From: Nitrospira sp.
Lineage (GTDB): Bacteria; Nitrospirota; Nitrospiria; Nitrospirales; Nitrospiraceae
NCBI GenBank assembly: GCA_022843785.1
Contig: JALHMZ010000009.1
Coordinates: forward strand, 62,001 to 126,000
Length of the DNA: 64,000 nucleotides
Direction: 5' to 3'
Below are positions 1-9,192 of this stretch, piece after piece; positions within the stretch are counted from its first letter, which is position 1; each line of letters starts with the position of its first letter. A program made the translations under genes and the position numbers. The notes under the pieces are model-generated. The model was not told where the DNA came from. It searched no databases and worked only from the letters and a program-made list of their open reading frames with translations.

Positions 1-1
1 C

Positions 2-340
2 GGGGCGTTTCTCCATCACCGGTCAGGCGACGTGACGCGGTTGCAGAACAGCACCTTACCGCTTGGGTTTTGTGTGCCCCATAACTATGAGACCGTCCAG
101 CTGTCCGTCCCCTTTGCACCCGGCGACCGCCTCTATCTGTTCAGCGACGGTATCTATGAGGTCCCGGCATCCTCCGGCGAACTATGGGGCGATCGACGAT
201 TCGTTGAAACCGTGGTGGAGATGGGGCAGCGCCCGATGTCCGAAGTGATCGCGAACACGGTCGAGCGGGCCGCCCGGTGGCTGGGCCAGGATGAGTTTCC
301 CGACGATGTCGCGGTGATGGGGATCGAGCTTGTCGGATGA
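2..340 (+). CDS. PP2C/SpoIIE-family serine phosphatase, C-terminal part (5' truncated by window)
   Basis: The reading frame is open from the window edge to a TGA at 338-340, so this is the last ~112 residues of a longer protein. The visible part matches the C-terminal half of SpoIIE/RsbU-type PP2C phosphatases: a PLGF turn, then GDRLYLFSDGIYE, which carries the metal-binding Asp of the LYSDG motif, and a final DDVAVMGIEL strand. Such proteins dephosphorylate anti-sigma-factor antagonists and often carry an N-terminal receiver domain, which would lie upstream. The next genes encode an HPt protein and a REC-HATPase protein, so a phosphorelay or partner-switching module is likely. Confidence 0.85.
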   Translation, partial: GAFLHHRSGDVTRLQNSTLPLGFCVPHNYETVQLSVPFAPGDRLYLFSDGIYEVPASSGELWGDRRFVETVVEMGQRPMSEVIANTVERAARWLGQDEFPDDVAVMGIELVG

Positions 341-374
341 TGTGTCGATGAATGCAGGAGGAGGAAGCGGGACA

Positions 375-734
375 ATGAGCGATGATCGGATTTTCAATCT
401 CGAGGAGGCGCTGGCGCGAGCCGATCACGATCGCGAGTTGTTCCTGACGATGGCGGAATTGTTTCTGGAGCATGGTCCGAAAGATTTGGCCGAGATCAAG
501 ACGGCGCTGGACATCTGTGATGCCGCCGCCGTGGGGCGGTCCGCGCACCGTTTGAAAGGGGCCGTGCTGCAATTTTGTGCGCCGGTCGTGCTGGAAGCGG
601 CCAAGCGGATGGAAGAGGCGGGGAAAGCCGGCGACGTGGCGGCTGGGGCAGCGCTCTATGGCGAACTGAAGGCCGAACTGTCTGACCTGGTCGAGGCGCT
701 TCGTCGGACGATTGAGAAAGGAATGGCCGCATGA
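375..734 (+). CDS. HPt (histidine phosphotransfer) domain protein
   Basis: This 119-residue single-domain protein carries the HPt signature SAHRLKGA with phospho-accepting His58, in an all-helical protein of normal HPt length. It would shuttle phosphoryl groups between a hybrid histidine kinase and response regulators in the cytoplasm. The ATG at 375 is preferred because an AGGAGGAGG ribosome-binding site lies at 356-364; a TTG at 330 would add 15 low-complexity residues that overlap the upstream stop. The 3' end overlaps the next gene by four bases (ATGA), which indicates translational coupling with the REC-HATPase gene. Confidence 0.85.
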   Translation: MSDDRIFNLEEALARADHDRELFLTMAELFLEHGPKDLAEIKTALDICDAAAVGRSAHRLKGAVLQFCAPVVLEAAKRMEEAGKAGDVAAGAALYGELKAELSDLVEALRRTIEKGMAA

Positions 735-1630
735 AGGCTTCGAATTCTTCCTGCCAGGTGCTGGTGGTCGATACCTCGGAGGAGAGCCACACGAGTATAG
801 CCCGCTATGTGAAGGGGAGGGGAGTGGTCGTGATGGCGGCGCCCGATCCCTCTGCCGCGCTAGCGGCGATCGAGCGGGCGGTGCCGGATGTCGTGATTAC
901 CGATTTGTTTCTTCCCGATGGCGCCGGTCTTGCGTTGACCAGGGAGATCAGGAGCCGCCATGAATCGTGTCCCGTAATTGTGATGGCCACGGATGCGCCG
1001 GAGTCGGTGGTTGTGCAGGCGCTTCGCGATGGCGCGGTGGACTACCTGCACAAACCGATCGCCGAAGAAGAGTTGGCCCATGCCCTGTACCGCGCACGGA
1101 ACCTGCTGCCGGGAAATCTGGCGGATCTATCCGGGGTCCGCAGATCGGAGCATCGGTTGATCGTGGACTCTGACCCGATTCACGTGCCGGGGGTGATTTC
1201 TTGGCTGATGAAAACAACCGCGTCGATGCTGTCCGAGATGCAGCGGTTGCACTTGCGCGGGGCGCTGCAGGAATTGCTGATCAATGCGGTCGAACACGGC
1301 AATCTCGAAATTCCCTATCAGGAAAAGGAGCAGGCGCTGGCCAAAGGCGAGTACGAGACGCTGCTTGCTCAGCGTCTTGGCCAATCCAGGCTTAAGAACA
1401 GGCATGTCACCATTCATGTTTTCTACGTGAAAGAGGCCAAGAGCCTGCTCTATCGCATTGCCGACGAGGGAGCCGGTTTTCAGTGGCGGAGCATTCTCAA
1501 CCAATCTCAGGGGGCTAGTCGTACGGAAGCCGTCAACGGCCGAGGGATCTTTCTCACACGGTCGCTTTTTCAGAATCTCTCCTACAACGATCAGGGCAAC
1601 GAAGTGACGCTCACCATTCCCCTGGGCTGA
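731..1630 (+). CDS. Response regulator with C-terminal RsbW-like HATPase domain
   Basis: The 299-residue protein has two parts. Residues ~8-125 form a receiver domain with VVD (Asp14), the phosphoacceptor in ITDLFLPDG (Asp58) and the HKP lysine. Residues ~145-299 form a GHKL ATPase domain with an N-box-like LQELLINAVEHGN, a DEGAGF G1 box and a GRGIFL G2 box. No HisKA domain is seen, so the ATPase part resembles RsbW/SpoIIAB anti-sigma serine kinases rather than sensor kinases. Together with the neighbouring PP2C phosphatase and HPt protein it suggests a two-component pathway feeding a partner switch. It overlaps the HPt gene by four bases. Confidence 0.85.
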   Translation: MKASNSSCQVLVVDTSEESHTSIARYVKGRGVVVMAAPDPSAALAAIERAVPDVVITDLFLPDGAGLALTREIRSRHESCPVIVMATDAPESVVVQALRDGAVDYLHKPIAEEELAHALYRARNLLPGNLADLSGVRRSEHRLIVDSDPIHVPGVISWLMKTTASMLSEMQRLHLRGALQELLINAVEHGNLEIPYQEKEQALAKGEYETLLAQRLGQSRLKNRHVTIHVFYVKEAKSLLYRIADEGAGFQWRSILNQSQGASRTEAVNGRGIFLTRSLFQNLSYNDQGNEVTLTIPLG

Positions 1631-1724
1631 GACGCTGCTGCGCGGGACATTGCCGAGTTGATCCGCGGTGCGCGCAGTGTCCGATTTCTTGACAGGTTTT
1701 CTAATATCTCATAGCTTGATAGGC

Positions 1725-2123
1725 ATGCATGGAACGCAGCCCGGCGCGCAGCCCCATATCTGGCTCGTCGAGGACGATGAAGATATGGTCACGCTGCTGC
1801 AGTTTTATCTGGAGCGTGAAGGATATAGGGTTACCGCGACGACCGACGGCCGCCTGGCGAAAGAGGTCATCGAGAGCGCGGAACCGCCCCAATTGGTGCT
1901 CCTGGATGTGATGCTGCCGTATGTCGGAGGGGACGAGTTGCTCAAATACATCCGTAATCATCCCATCTGGTGGAGGGTGCCCATCATCATGCTGACGGCT
2001 CTCTCCGCAGAACGCAGCATCGTGCGCATGCTGGATGCCGGCGCAAGCGACTACATCATCAAGCCCTTCAATCCGCAAGACTTGACCGCCAGGGTTCGTC
2101 ATGTGTTGAGTCTGGCATCGTAG
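1725..2123 (+). CDS. Single-domain response regulator
   Basis: This protein of about 132 residues is a lone receiver domain: acidic pocket VEDDED near the N-terminus, phosphoacceptor Asp in LLDVMLP, and the conserved lysine in YIIKPFNP. No output domain follows. The ATG at 1725 is chosen because it begins the receiver fold; a GTG at 1668 would add 19 poorly folded residues. A TTGACA at 1689-1694 lies just upstream, and a promoter there would give a very short leader, but the -10 match is weak. The gene stands ~95 bp after the REC-HATPase gene, so it may be a separately transcribed member of the same signalling block. Confidence 0.85.
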   Translation: MHGTQPGAQPHIWLVEDDEDMVTLLQFYLEREGYRVTATTDGRLAKEVIESAEPPQLVLLDVMLPYVGGDELLKYIRNHPIWWRVPIIMLTALSAERSIVRMLDAGASDYIIKPFNPQDLTARVRHVLSLAS

Positions 2124-2178
2124 CCGGTCATCGCCGATGTCCGCTGCCGATATCCCATCGATTGTTTCGGAGGATCCA

Positions 2179-3240
2179 ATGGTGTGGATACCATTGTGTA
2201 CCGGAGTCGGCGCTGTGATCCTGGCGGCCATGATTCTGTTCGTCATTGCGGGCGTACAGCAGGCGACTGTCGCTCGCCAACACAGGAGCGAACAGTTTCG
2301 AGAAGTCTGGTTCCGCCTGTTGATCAAGAGCATGATGACGGCTCCGGATGAATTGCCTCCCGTTCGGTCTGGCGATGCGAAGGACTTTCTCCGGCTGTGG
2401 AACTACCTGAGCGAGTCGATCCGGGGAGACGACCGGAACGGCCTCAATGCGACGATGCGGTTGGCAGGCATGGACCGTGTGGCGGCCAGGATGTTGAAGA
2501 GCTACAGGCTTGACGACCGGTTGATGGCGGTGGTGGCGCTTGGACATTTGCGGGAACGAACCGTGTGGAACACACTTGAGCGTTTCGTGGTCTCGCGCAC
2601 CCCCGAGCTGTCATTGGCGGCCGCCCGCTCGCTGATCCGCATCGATTCCAAGGCCGCGCTGGCGATTCTTATCCCGCTGGTCGGGGTTCGCACGGACTGG
2701 TCTTTTGTCAAAATCGCGACGATGCTGAATGAGGCAGGTCCGGAGCAGGTCGTCGAGGCGCTGGCCCACGCGGTGTGCGGAGCCTCTGTCGATGCCACGG
2801 TTCGATTTGTTCGTTGCTTGGAAGCGGTCGGCAGTCCAGGCGCACTGCCTGTCGTTCGAGAGATTCTCGCGCGTGAGAACTGTGACCATCAGGTAGTCGT
2901 GGCCTGCCTTCGGTGTTATAGCCGATATGCCACTCCCCAGGATCTGGGCATGGTCCGCGCCTATCTGGTGCACCCCCATCATCTCATCAGGCTTCATGCG
3001 GTTCTCGCATTGGGCAGGGTCGGGACCGAGGAGGATGAACCGCTGCTGATCGACAGGCTGGGGGACGACGAATGGTGGGTTCGATATCGGGCGGCAGAGG
3101 TGCTTGCCGGTTTTTCCTTCGTGAGCAGCGATACGCTGGCGCGGCTCCATGCCGAACATCCGCTCCAAGCGGCGAGGGATGTGCTCGCCCCATTTGTCGC
3201 GCGCCGCGCGCAACGGGTTCTGCAGACTACCAATGGATGA
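2179..3240 (+). CDS. Membrane-anchored HEAT-repeat protein
   Basis: The 353-residue product starts with a single strongly hydrophobic segment (residues ~3-27) and continues with a long alpha-solenoid. Helical pairs of HEAT/PBS-lyase type are visible, for example LSLAAARSLIRID, IRLHAVLALGRVG and WVRYRAAEVLAG. Such proteins are scaffolds. The ATG at 2179 has GGAGG about 5 bases upstream, while the ATG at 2137 has no site. The gene sits between a response regulator and two genes for envelope polysaccharide or export (the barrel protein and the GT2 protein), so a scaffold role in that assembly is plausible but inferred. Its last 14 bases overlap the end of the convergent barrel gene. Confidence 0.75.
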   Translation: MVWIPLCTGVGAVILAAMILFVIAGVQQATVARQHRSEQFREVWFRLLIKSMMTAPDELPPVRSGDAKDFLRLWNYLSESIRGDDRNGLNATMRLAGMDRVAARMLKSYRLDDRLMAVVALGHLRERTVWNTLERFVVSRTPELSLAAARSLIRIDSKAALAILIPLVGVRTDWSFVKIATMLNEAGPEQVVEALAHAVCGASVDATVRFVRCLEAVGSPGALPVVREILARENCDHQVVVACLRCYSRYATPQDLGMVRAYLVHPHHLIRLHAVLALGRVGTEEDEPLLIDRLGDDEWWVRYRAAEVLAGFSFVSSDTLARLHAEHPLQAARDVLAPFVARRAQRVLQTTNG

Positions 3241-4600
3241 TGAGATTCACGGCGCCTCCACGACGGGCGTACGACGCGTCTCGATCCTCATAATAGGCTG
3301 TGGTTTCGAGGGAAAGACGCTCCGATAGCGGCGCGATGACTCCACCCTGAATAATGGCACTTGAGATGCCTGTAAAGTCCTGCGCCGCGCGGATATTGTT
3401 GCTGGAGGTTCCGAACGAGCCGGAGGCAAAGAACTGTAGTCGGTCCGTCGGCCGCCAGGTCAGTTGGGTGGAGAAGGTGATGGAGCCGCTAGGCGGCACA
3501 TAGTAGAACTTTTCGGTGAGCCATACGTTATACGGAAAGTAGATGGTGATACCGGGGATCACGACATCGATACTGGTGGCCCCGAACACCATGTGGCGAT
3601 ACCCAAGGGATGGTTCCAGGAAGGACAGGGTCCGATGAATGGTCCCCAGCCCTTGAAAGATCTCTCCTCCGAACGACACGTTGGGAGAAAAGCTTGGGTT
3701 GGCCGTCGCCAAGGCTCCGATGTACCCCCAGGCCTTCTCCCAGAGCCGGCCATAGAGCTCTCCGGATACGGGAATGTCCTGAGATCCAAATCGATTGATC
3801 GGCTCGATCCGTCCGACCAGGGTGCGAGCGCCGATGGATGTGGCCCCTTCAATCAACCCGTTGTGCTCGTTCGGGATGGAATGCGTGTATCCATAATGGC
3901 TGTATCCGATTTTCAGATAGTCCCGAAACGGCAATACAGGACGCATCCGGTCGGCCCCGACAGGGGCGCGAAGGGTCTGGGCCGGCGTCAGCGCGGCCAG
4001 TTCGGATTTGATTGTCTCGATCCGCTGTGACAGTTCCGGCTCGTCCGCCGTTGAGGAGAGACCTTCATACAGACGGAGCGCCTCCGCGTAATCGCGTTTC
4101 CAGTACAGGGTATCGGCGAGTCCTCTCCGGGCGTCCATGTTGTCCGGTTCTTCCTGGAGCACCGACTGATATCCGGCTTGTGCCTCATCACGTCTTCCCT
4201 GCCAGGCCTTGACGCGAGCCAGCGCGATTCGGACATCGTGATCGACCGGGTGCCGGGACAAAATGTCTTCATACAGTGCCACGGCCTCCTCGTACTGCTT
4301 CTGCCAGGACAGCACACGCGCCAGGGCTGCTCGAACTTCGTCGTTCTCCGGATTTCCGATCAGATACTGGCGATAGACGTCGGCAGCTTGCACGTAGTCC
4401 TTTTCGCTTTCGTGGCGGTGGCCTTGGAAAAGTGTCTCCGAAGGGGACTGAGCAGCCACTGGAGTGGGTGCCAGGCATCCAAGCAGACAGAGGAGCAGTC
4501 CGGCGAAGCAAGTTCTTACTGGGGATAGATTCGTTCGCCGGGGGTTCTGTTCATTGTCTTGACGAAGGGGGAGACTCGTCCTATTTTCTGGTATACGCAT
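3227..4600 (-). CDS. YaiO-like outer-membrane beta-barrel protein with N-terminal TPR repeats
   Basis: About 457 residues from the ATG at 4600. A signal peptide (hydrophobic stretch ending in PVAAQ) is followed by at least three TPR units, for example ALARVLSWQKQYEEAVALYEDIL and ALARVKAWQGRRDEAQAGY. The C-terminal ~250 residues are rich in alternating aromatic beta strands and end in LIIHW, typical of an outer-membrane barrel. This TPR-plus-barrel layout matches the YaiO family and resembles the export channels of polysaccharide systems. The gene is divergent from the glycosyltransferase with only 67 bp between the starts, so both promoters must lie in that gap. Codons upstream of 4600 are open but do not add a plausible leader. 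Confidence 0.75.
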   Translation of the reverse strand: MRIPENRTSLPLRQDNEQNPRRTNLSPVRTCFAGLLLCLLGCLAPTPVAAQSPSETLFQGHRHESEKDYVQAADVYRQYLIGNPENDEVRAALARVLSWQKQYEEAVALYEDILSRHPVDHDVRIALARVKAWQGRRDEAQAGYQSVLQEEPDNMDARRGLADTLYWKRDYAEALRLYEGLSSTADEPELSQRIETIKSELAALTPAQTLRAPVGADRMRPVLPFRDYLKIGYSHYGYTHSIPNEHNGLIEGATSIGARTLVGRIEPINRFGSQDIPVSGELYGRLWEKAWGYIGALATANPSFSPNVSFGGEIFQGLGTIHRTLSFLEPSLGYRHMVFGATSIDVVIPGITIYFPYNVWLTEKFYYVPPSGSITFSTQLTWRPTDRLQFFASGSFGTSSNNIRAAQDFTGISSAIIQGGVIAPLSERLSLETTAYYEDRDASYARRGGAVNLIIHW

Positions 4601-4667
4601 GGCGCAGGTGTGACCGTATTCGATGTTCGTTGTTGCCGCTCGCGAGTGAGAGCAGAGAAGAGACCAC

Positions 4668-6089
4668 GTGTTTGCCGATTCTATTTTTACGATACCGCAG
4701 TGGTTTTTCCTATCGTTCTTCATTTTTCAGACAGTCTGTTCCCTGTTCTTGGAGCTGATCGCGTTCCATTTTCTCGTTCGGCATCTCCCCCGGCGAGCCC
4801 TCGATGATCTGCCCAGGACGCAGACGGGATTTGAGCCTCAGATCAGCATTCTGGTTCCGGCCTATAATGAGGAGCAGACAATTGCGGACTCTGTTCGTTC
4901 GCTGCTCCAGCTGCAGTATGCGGAATTCGAGGTTGTGGTCATCAACGACGGTTCGAAAGATCGGACGTTGGATGTCTTAATCGAGGAGTTTGAGTTGATC
5001 CCGTTTCCGGAGGCCTACCCGGTGAATCTGCAGACCGAGAAGATCCGCGCGGTGTATCGCTCCAAACGGAACAGCAAGGTTCGTGTCATCGATAAGGACA
5101 ATGGAGGCAAGGCCGACGCACTCAATGTCGGCATCAATCTGTCCCGCAATCCGCTGTTCTGCACGCTGGATTCTGACTCCATCTTGCAGCGGGATAGCTT
5201 ACAGCGCGTGGTACAGCCGTTTTTGGACGATCCCTCGACCGTGGCATCGGGCGGCACGGTTCGGATCGCCAACGGCTGCCAAGTGCAAGCGGGGTATTTA
5301 ACCGCCGTCGGGCTTCCGGCAAGCTGGCTTGGCCGCTTTCAGGTCGTCGAATACTATCGTGCGTTTTGGATCGGCCGGCTTGGATGGAACCCCTTCAATG
5401 CAATGCTGATCATCTCCGGCGCGTTCGGACTGTTCCGGAAGGATACGGTGGTGAGGGTCGGGGGCTATGCCAAGGGTTGTCACGGTGAAGATATGGAGCT
5501 TGTCGTTCGCCTGCACCGGCATCTCCGCCTGCAGGGGGAGCGATACCGCATCAGTTTCGTCCCCCACGCCTTCTGCTGGTCCGAGGCGCCGGAAAATCTT
5601 CGATCGCTCAAGAGTCAACGCATTCGGTGGCAGCGGGGGCTGTCCGAAGCGCTGTTGATGAATAAGCAGATGCTCTTTCATCCTCGCGCAGGGGCCGTCG
5701 GGTGGCTGTCGATTCCCTTCATGGTCTTGTTCGAATGGCTGAGTCCCGCCGTGCTGGCCGCGGGGTATCTTTATACCGTGGTCGCGTGCCTGATGGGATT
5801 GGTGTCGCCCGCCGCAATGTTAGCGTTTTTGACCGCCGAAATCGGGATGGGTATTTTAGTGTCGGTGAGCGTCTTGCTCGTCGATGAAATCGCCTTTCAC
5901 ACCTATCCTGAATTCAAACAGGCGCGGGCGCTGTGTGCGGCCGCGATCCTGGAAAATTTAGGTTTCCGCCAGCTGGTTTCGTGCTGGCGCTTGATCGGAT
6001 TGTGGCAGTCGATGACCGGAGCAAAGGTCTCGTGGGGCTCGATTACGAGAACGGCCGCCTGGCGGGCGCCCGGCGCCGAGCGGCCCTGA
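4668..6089 (+). CDS. Family 2 processive glycosyltransferase, membrane-bound
   Basis: This 473-residue GT-A enzyme of the PgaC/NodC/HAS type has an N-terminal membrane helix (residues ~8-40), then ISILVPAYNEE, a VVINDGSKD site, a DSDS metal-binding motif, a HGEDMELV motif and the processivity motif QRIRW. Two or more membrane helices follow in the C-terminal third. It should polymerise a beta-linked exopolysaccharide from a nucleotide sugar at the inner membrane. The start is a GTG at 4668 with only a weak purine-rich site upstream. The divergent barrel protein and the upstream signalling genes make a regulated exopolysaccharide locus likely; the polymer is unknown. Confidence 0.85.
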   Translation: MFADSIFTIPQWFFLSFFIFQTVCSLFLELIAFHFLVRHLPRRALDDLPRTQTGFEPQISILVPAYNEEQTIADSVRSLLQLQYAEFEVVVINDGSKDRTLDVLIEEFELIPFPEAYPVNLQTEKIRAVYRSKRNSKVRVIDKDNGGKADALNVGINLSRNPLFCTLDSDSILQRDSLQRVVQPFLDDPSTVASGGTVRIANGCQVQAGYLTAVGLPASWLGRFQVVEYYRAFWIGRLGWNPFNAMLIISGAFGLFRKDTVVRVGGYAKGCHGEDMELVVRLHRHLRLQGERYRISFVPHAFCWSEAPENLRSLKSQRIRWQRGLSEALLMNKQMLFHPRAGAVGWLSIPFMVLFEWLSPAVLAAGYLYTVVACLMGLVSPAAMLAFLTAEIGMGILVSVSVLLVDEIAFHTYPEFKQARALCAAAILENLGFRQLVSCWRLIGLWQSMTGAKVSWGSITRTAAWRAPGAERP

Positions 6090-6109
6090 TACGGGAAAGT
6101 CGCGAAGAG

Positions 6110-7063
6110 CTAAAAGGTCCGGAGGTACACTACGCTGCTATCGCCCTTATTGGGATCACGCTTCAACACCGCAAAGGCCGTTTTGGTCGACTCGTTGACA
6201 GTGATGGAGAGTCGGGCGGAAAAGTAGTCGCTCTTTACATCATAGGCATCGGGAGAGGCCCGCAGTTTCGCGCCAATCGCCTGAAAGCTTCCAATCCGGT
6301 CGAGATCCACTTTAGTCTTATAGGGCCGGCCTTGCGCGATTTCCATCGCGATGGATTGGGTGATTTCTGGGTCGAGTGCTTGGATGACCAGCGGGTCCGC
6401 CGTGTTCAGATTGATCGGCACCCCGCCTTCCTGCGGATAGACGGTCACGTAGCGCGACAGCCGGTCGACGATGTCCGGTGTAAACCCCTTCACCAACCGA
6501 AGGTCACCCAACGATGGAAGCGCGGCGTTGGCGGCACGATAGGCTGGTTTCTGGGATTGGTAGTGCAAACTTTCAGCGCCGGCTGGCTGGGGAATGTCGT
6601 CCTGATCGATCCAATCGACAAGGGCTTCAACCAAATCCGGGTTGATTTGAAGCGCCTCGAACAGCCGTTTGACCCGCTGGATCTTCGCCTTTTTCTGCAG
6701 CTCGTCTCCCGTGTTTGCCGCCAGGTCGTTGAGATTGAGCTTGGCGCGCTCGTCTTGGATCTGGGCGCTCAGCAGTCCGTCGCCAATCGCATAATTCTTG
6801 ATGGGCATCGCCCACAGGTCGGCGGGCCCGTCGTACAGCTCACCCGTTTTCTTGTCTCGCAGCGTGTCTTGCTGCAATACCGCCCGCGCGGCCTGCACAC
6901 CTGCGCGTGTCAACATGGTCGCTTTGAAGTTGTCACGGAATGCGGCAGCTTCGCGGTATTCGCGGCGCGCTTCCGCGTCAAATTCCAGAATAAGCGCGAC
7001 CAGGAGGGTCAAGATCAGAAGCGAGAGGAGCAGCGCGACGCCCCGTTCATCAGCTTTTCGCAT
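6110..7063 (-). CDS. gspK: Type II secretion minor pseudopilin GspK
   Basis: The 317-residue protein begins with a short basic leader and a prepilin cleavage site (ERG followed by VALLLSLLILTLLVALI). Position +5 of the mature protein is Leu instead of Glu, as expected for GspK, which caps the pseudopilus tip. The large periplasmic domain contains LNLNDLA and INLNTADPLVIQAL, the helix-hairpin-helix-like segments seen in GspK. It is the last gene of the minus-strand T2SS operon and overlaps gspM by 14 bp. Confidence 0.9.
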   Translation of the reverse strand: MRKADERGVALLLSLLILTLLVALILEFDAEARREYREAAAFRDNFKATMLTRAGVQAARAVLQQDTLRDKKTGELYDGPADLWAMPIKNYAIGDGLLSAQIQDERAKLNLNDLAANTGDELQKKAKIQRVKRLFEALQINPDLVEALVDWIDQDDIPQPAGAESLHYQSQKPAYRAANAALPSLGDLRLVKGFTPDIVDRLSRYVTVYPQEGGVPINLNTADPLVIQALDPEITQSIAMEIAQGRPYKTKVDLDRIGSFQAIGAKLRASPDAYDVKSDYFSARLSITVNESTKTAFAVLKRDPNKGDSSVVYLRTF

Positions 7064-7598
7064 AGCTCAACACTCTGACCGTGGCGTCGAGGTTGGCAGG
7101 GTTGTCGAATTTGGGATGGATTTGCAGATGCCGGACGTGAAGTTCGTATGGGGCTTGATCGATTGCGACGAGTAAGGCCAGCAATTCCGGCAATTGCACC
7201 CCTTCGAGCCGAAGATCCACCGCCGTTTCCTGATAGCCCTGCGGCAGCGACTGGATTTGAGGCTGCATGCCGGCGATCCGGTCCCGTATGCGGGCGGTGG
7301 CGGCCGCTTCTTCCATGAATGTCAGCAGCGAGAATTGGCTGTCGGGCGGCGGCATGCGGCTTTCGGCCTTGGCCAGGCGATCCCGCTTCGTCGTATATTC
7401 CTGGCTTATGAGCGCCAATTCTTTGATGTCTTTTTCCTTCCGAGCCGCCTGGCGATCCAGCCGGTCGAATGTGGCAAGGAGGGGATCGACGACCAGCACG
7501 AACAGCAGGCTGAGGCCGACGATGATCCCGCCTGCCAGCAGGATCGTTCGTTCCCGCGAGGACATCTGGTGCCATCGTTCTCGCATGGTCTGCATCAT
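7050..7598 (-). CDS. gspM: Type II secretion inner-membrane protein GspM
   Basis: This 182-residue bitopic protein has a short cytoplasmic N-terminus (MRERWHQMSSRERTI), one membrane helix (~residues 19-40), a coiled-coil stretch and a ferredoxin-like periplasmic domain. This is the GspM plan, including the WxxMSxRER start common in the family. GspM pairs with GspL in the inner-membrane platform. The start overlaps the stop of gspL and the end overlaps gspK, so the three genes are translationally coupled. Confidence 0.85.
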   Translation of the reverse strand: MMQTMRERWHQMSSRERTILLAGGIIVGLSLLFVLVVDPLLATFDRLDRQAARKEKDIKELALISQEYTTKRDRLAKAESRMPPPDSQFSLLTFMEEAAATARIRDRIAGMQPQIQSLPQGYQETAVDLRLEGVQLPELLALLVAIDQAPYELHVRHLQIHPKFDNPANLDATVRVLSYAKS

Positions 7599-9181
7599 GG
7601 CCTACGCACCGTGACCGTCATTCGAAAGACTATCTGGTTGGACGAAGCCCCCACGCGGGTTTCCGTCACTGCGGCCTCTTCAAATTGTGCACTCGACAGG
7701 AAGGCTTGTTTGATTTTTTCCACTGCGTCGAACGAGGTGGTTTCTCCTTCCATGAGAACCGTCCCGCCGTCCAGGGTCAGCTCTCGGACCTTCACCGGTG
7801 TTCCATCCGGCAGCTGTTTCACGAAGGACGAGAGGGTGGGAAGGGCTTTGCCGTGCACGCCATCGACGATGTCCAACGCCTTGTCGATTGTTCCTATCCG
7901 ATATCGAGCCTGGTCAAGTTCATCACCCGGCGCCGCGCCGGCTCCAAAGGATCGCTCGAAGTGTTGTTGCAAGGTTGCCTTGAGACTGTCTACTCGACGG
8001 TCCTGCAACACCAGATGGGTTGTGAAATCTGCTGCGGCGAGCAGTCCGATGACCAGCGCTGCGACGACCGCCAAACGGCGGTCTTGTGGGGACAGATCGG
8101 ACTTCAGCGCTGCGTCATCCGTGACACCCTTGAGATCGAGCGCGAGCCCTATCGGGGAAGGTTTGAACCGCCAGCGTGGCTTGATGATCTTGGGGTGAAT
8201 AGCGAGTCCGAAGGCGATCGAGAACGCGCGTGGACTGTTCGCGCCGAATCCCTGCCGTGGCCCGACGGGATAGAGTCCCAATTTGCGGGCGATGAATCCG
8301 CCGATCTCCCGCAGCTTGGATCCGCCTCCCGACACCCAGCAGTGAGTCAGCCGTCCGCGCTCGGCTCCTTCATAGGCCTGCAACGTCACCCGTAGTTCTT
8401 TCAACAACGGCTCCAGCCAGGCATCTACTTGCTCGATCGCCATTGACCGCTTAAGCCGCTCTGCCTCGGCAAAGCTACAGGCCTCCCGAACGGCCAAGGC
8501 GTGGGTGAGGTGGTTTCCGCCCCAGAGGATCGTCCGCAGCACGACCGGCCGCCCTTCATGCACTAAACACAGCGTGGTCTTGGATGCGCCGACGTCGATG
8601 ATGGCAAGGTCGTGAGGAACTGCTGCGTTTTCTTCCCGCAAATATTGCGTGACGGAGAAGAGTGCCATCGCATCGACATTGATGGCCGACGGTTCTACGT
8701 CGGCTTGCGCCAAAAATCTGAGATGCTCGGCCACCTTATCCTTTGGCGCGGCGGTCACCAGCACGTCCGAGCCCTTGCTGTCGCGGGGTGTCCCTTCAGG
8801 CGTCTGTCCTGGCGGCAAGATGAGACTGCCGATCGCCAAGTCTTCCAGCGGCATCGGCACGAGATTCTCGACTTCGAATGGAACGACTTGTGCCAGTTTC
8901 GTGGAGTCCTTGAAGGGAAAGGAAAGCGTTCTGACGAAGAGATCCTGGCAGGGGATGGCGGTGACGAGCCGGTCTGTCGCATAGAGGCCGTGCTGCCAAA
9001 GAAATCCGCGCAACGACTGCACACGCCGGGCCGGCTCCAAATCTTCCGGACGGGCGAACGGCATCGGATGCTGAAAGTAGTCGATCGATTCGCGCCCGCT
9101 CAACCGGCGGCGGAAACGAACGGCTTTCAAGCCGGTCTGTCCGATATCAAGCCCGACGCATTCGGTAACAATAGCCATCAA
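7595..9181 (-). CDS. gspL: Type II secretion GspL with PilM-like actin-fold domain
   Basis: The 528-residue protein carries an N-terminal PilM/actin-like ATPase fold, with GLDIGQTGLKAV as phosphate-1 motif, AIIDVGASKTTLCL as phosphate-2 motif and a SGGGSKL adenosine-site motif. A membrane helix near residue 370 (VVAALVIGLLAAADF) and a periplasmic GspL-like domain follow. It therefore combines in one chain what type IV pili split into PilM and PilN. It should recruit the GspE ATPase to the platform. The upstream start region is preceded by a long array of 7-bp repeats rather than by gspN directly, so this gene may depend on read-through across that array. Confidence 0.85.
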   Translation of the reverse strand: MMAIVTECVGLDIGQTGLKAVRFRRRLSGRESIDYFQHPMPFARPEDLEPARRVQSLRGFLWQHGLYATDRLVTAIPCQDLFVRTLSFPFKDSTKLAQVVPFEVENLVPMPLEDLAIGSLILPPGQTPEGTPRDSKGSDVLVTAAPKDKVAEHLRFLAQADVEPSAINVDAMALFSVTQYLREENAAVPHDLAIIDVGASKTTLCLVHEGRPVVLRTILWGGNHLTHALAVREACSFAEAERLKRSMAIEQVDAWLEPLLKELRVTLQAYEGAERGRLTHCWVSGGGSKLREIGGFIARKLGLYPVGPRQGFGANSPRAFSIAFGLAIHPKIIKPRWRFKPSPIGLALDLKGVTDDAALKSDLSPQDRRLAVVAALVIGLLAAADFTTHLVLQDRRVDSLKATLQQHFERSFGAGAAPGDELDQARYRIGTIDKALDIVDGVHGKALPTLSSFVKQLPDGTPVKVRELTLDGGTVLMEGETTSFDAVEKIKQAFLSSAQFEEAAVTETRVGASSNQIVFRMTVTVRRP

Positions 9182-9192
9182 TCCGCTTTCTT

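Noticed and set aside
5933..7078. Long plus-strand frame opposite gspK
   Set aside because: It is antisense to gspK, which has clear pseudopilin features; the plus-strand translation has no domain logic.
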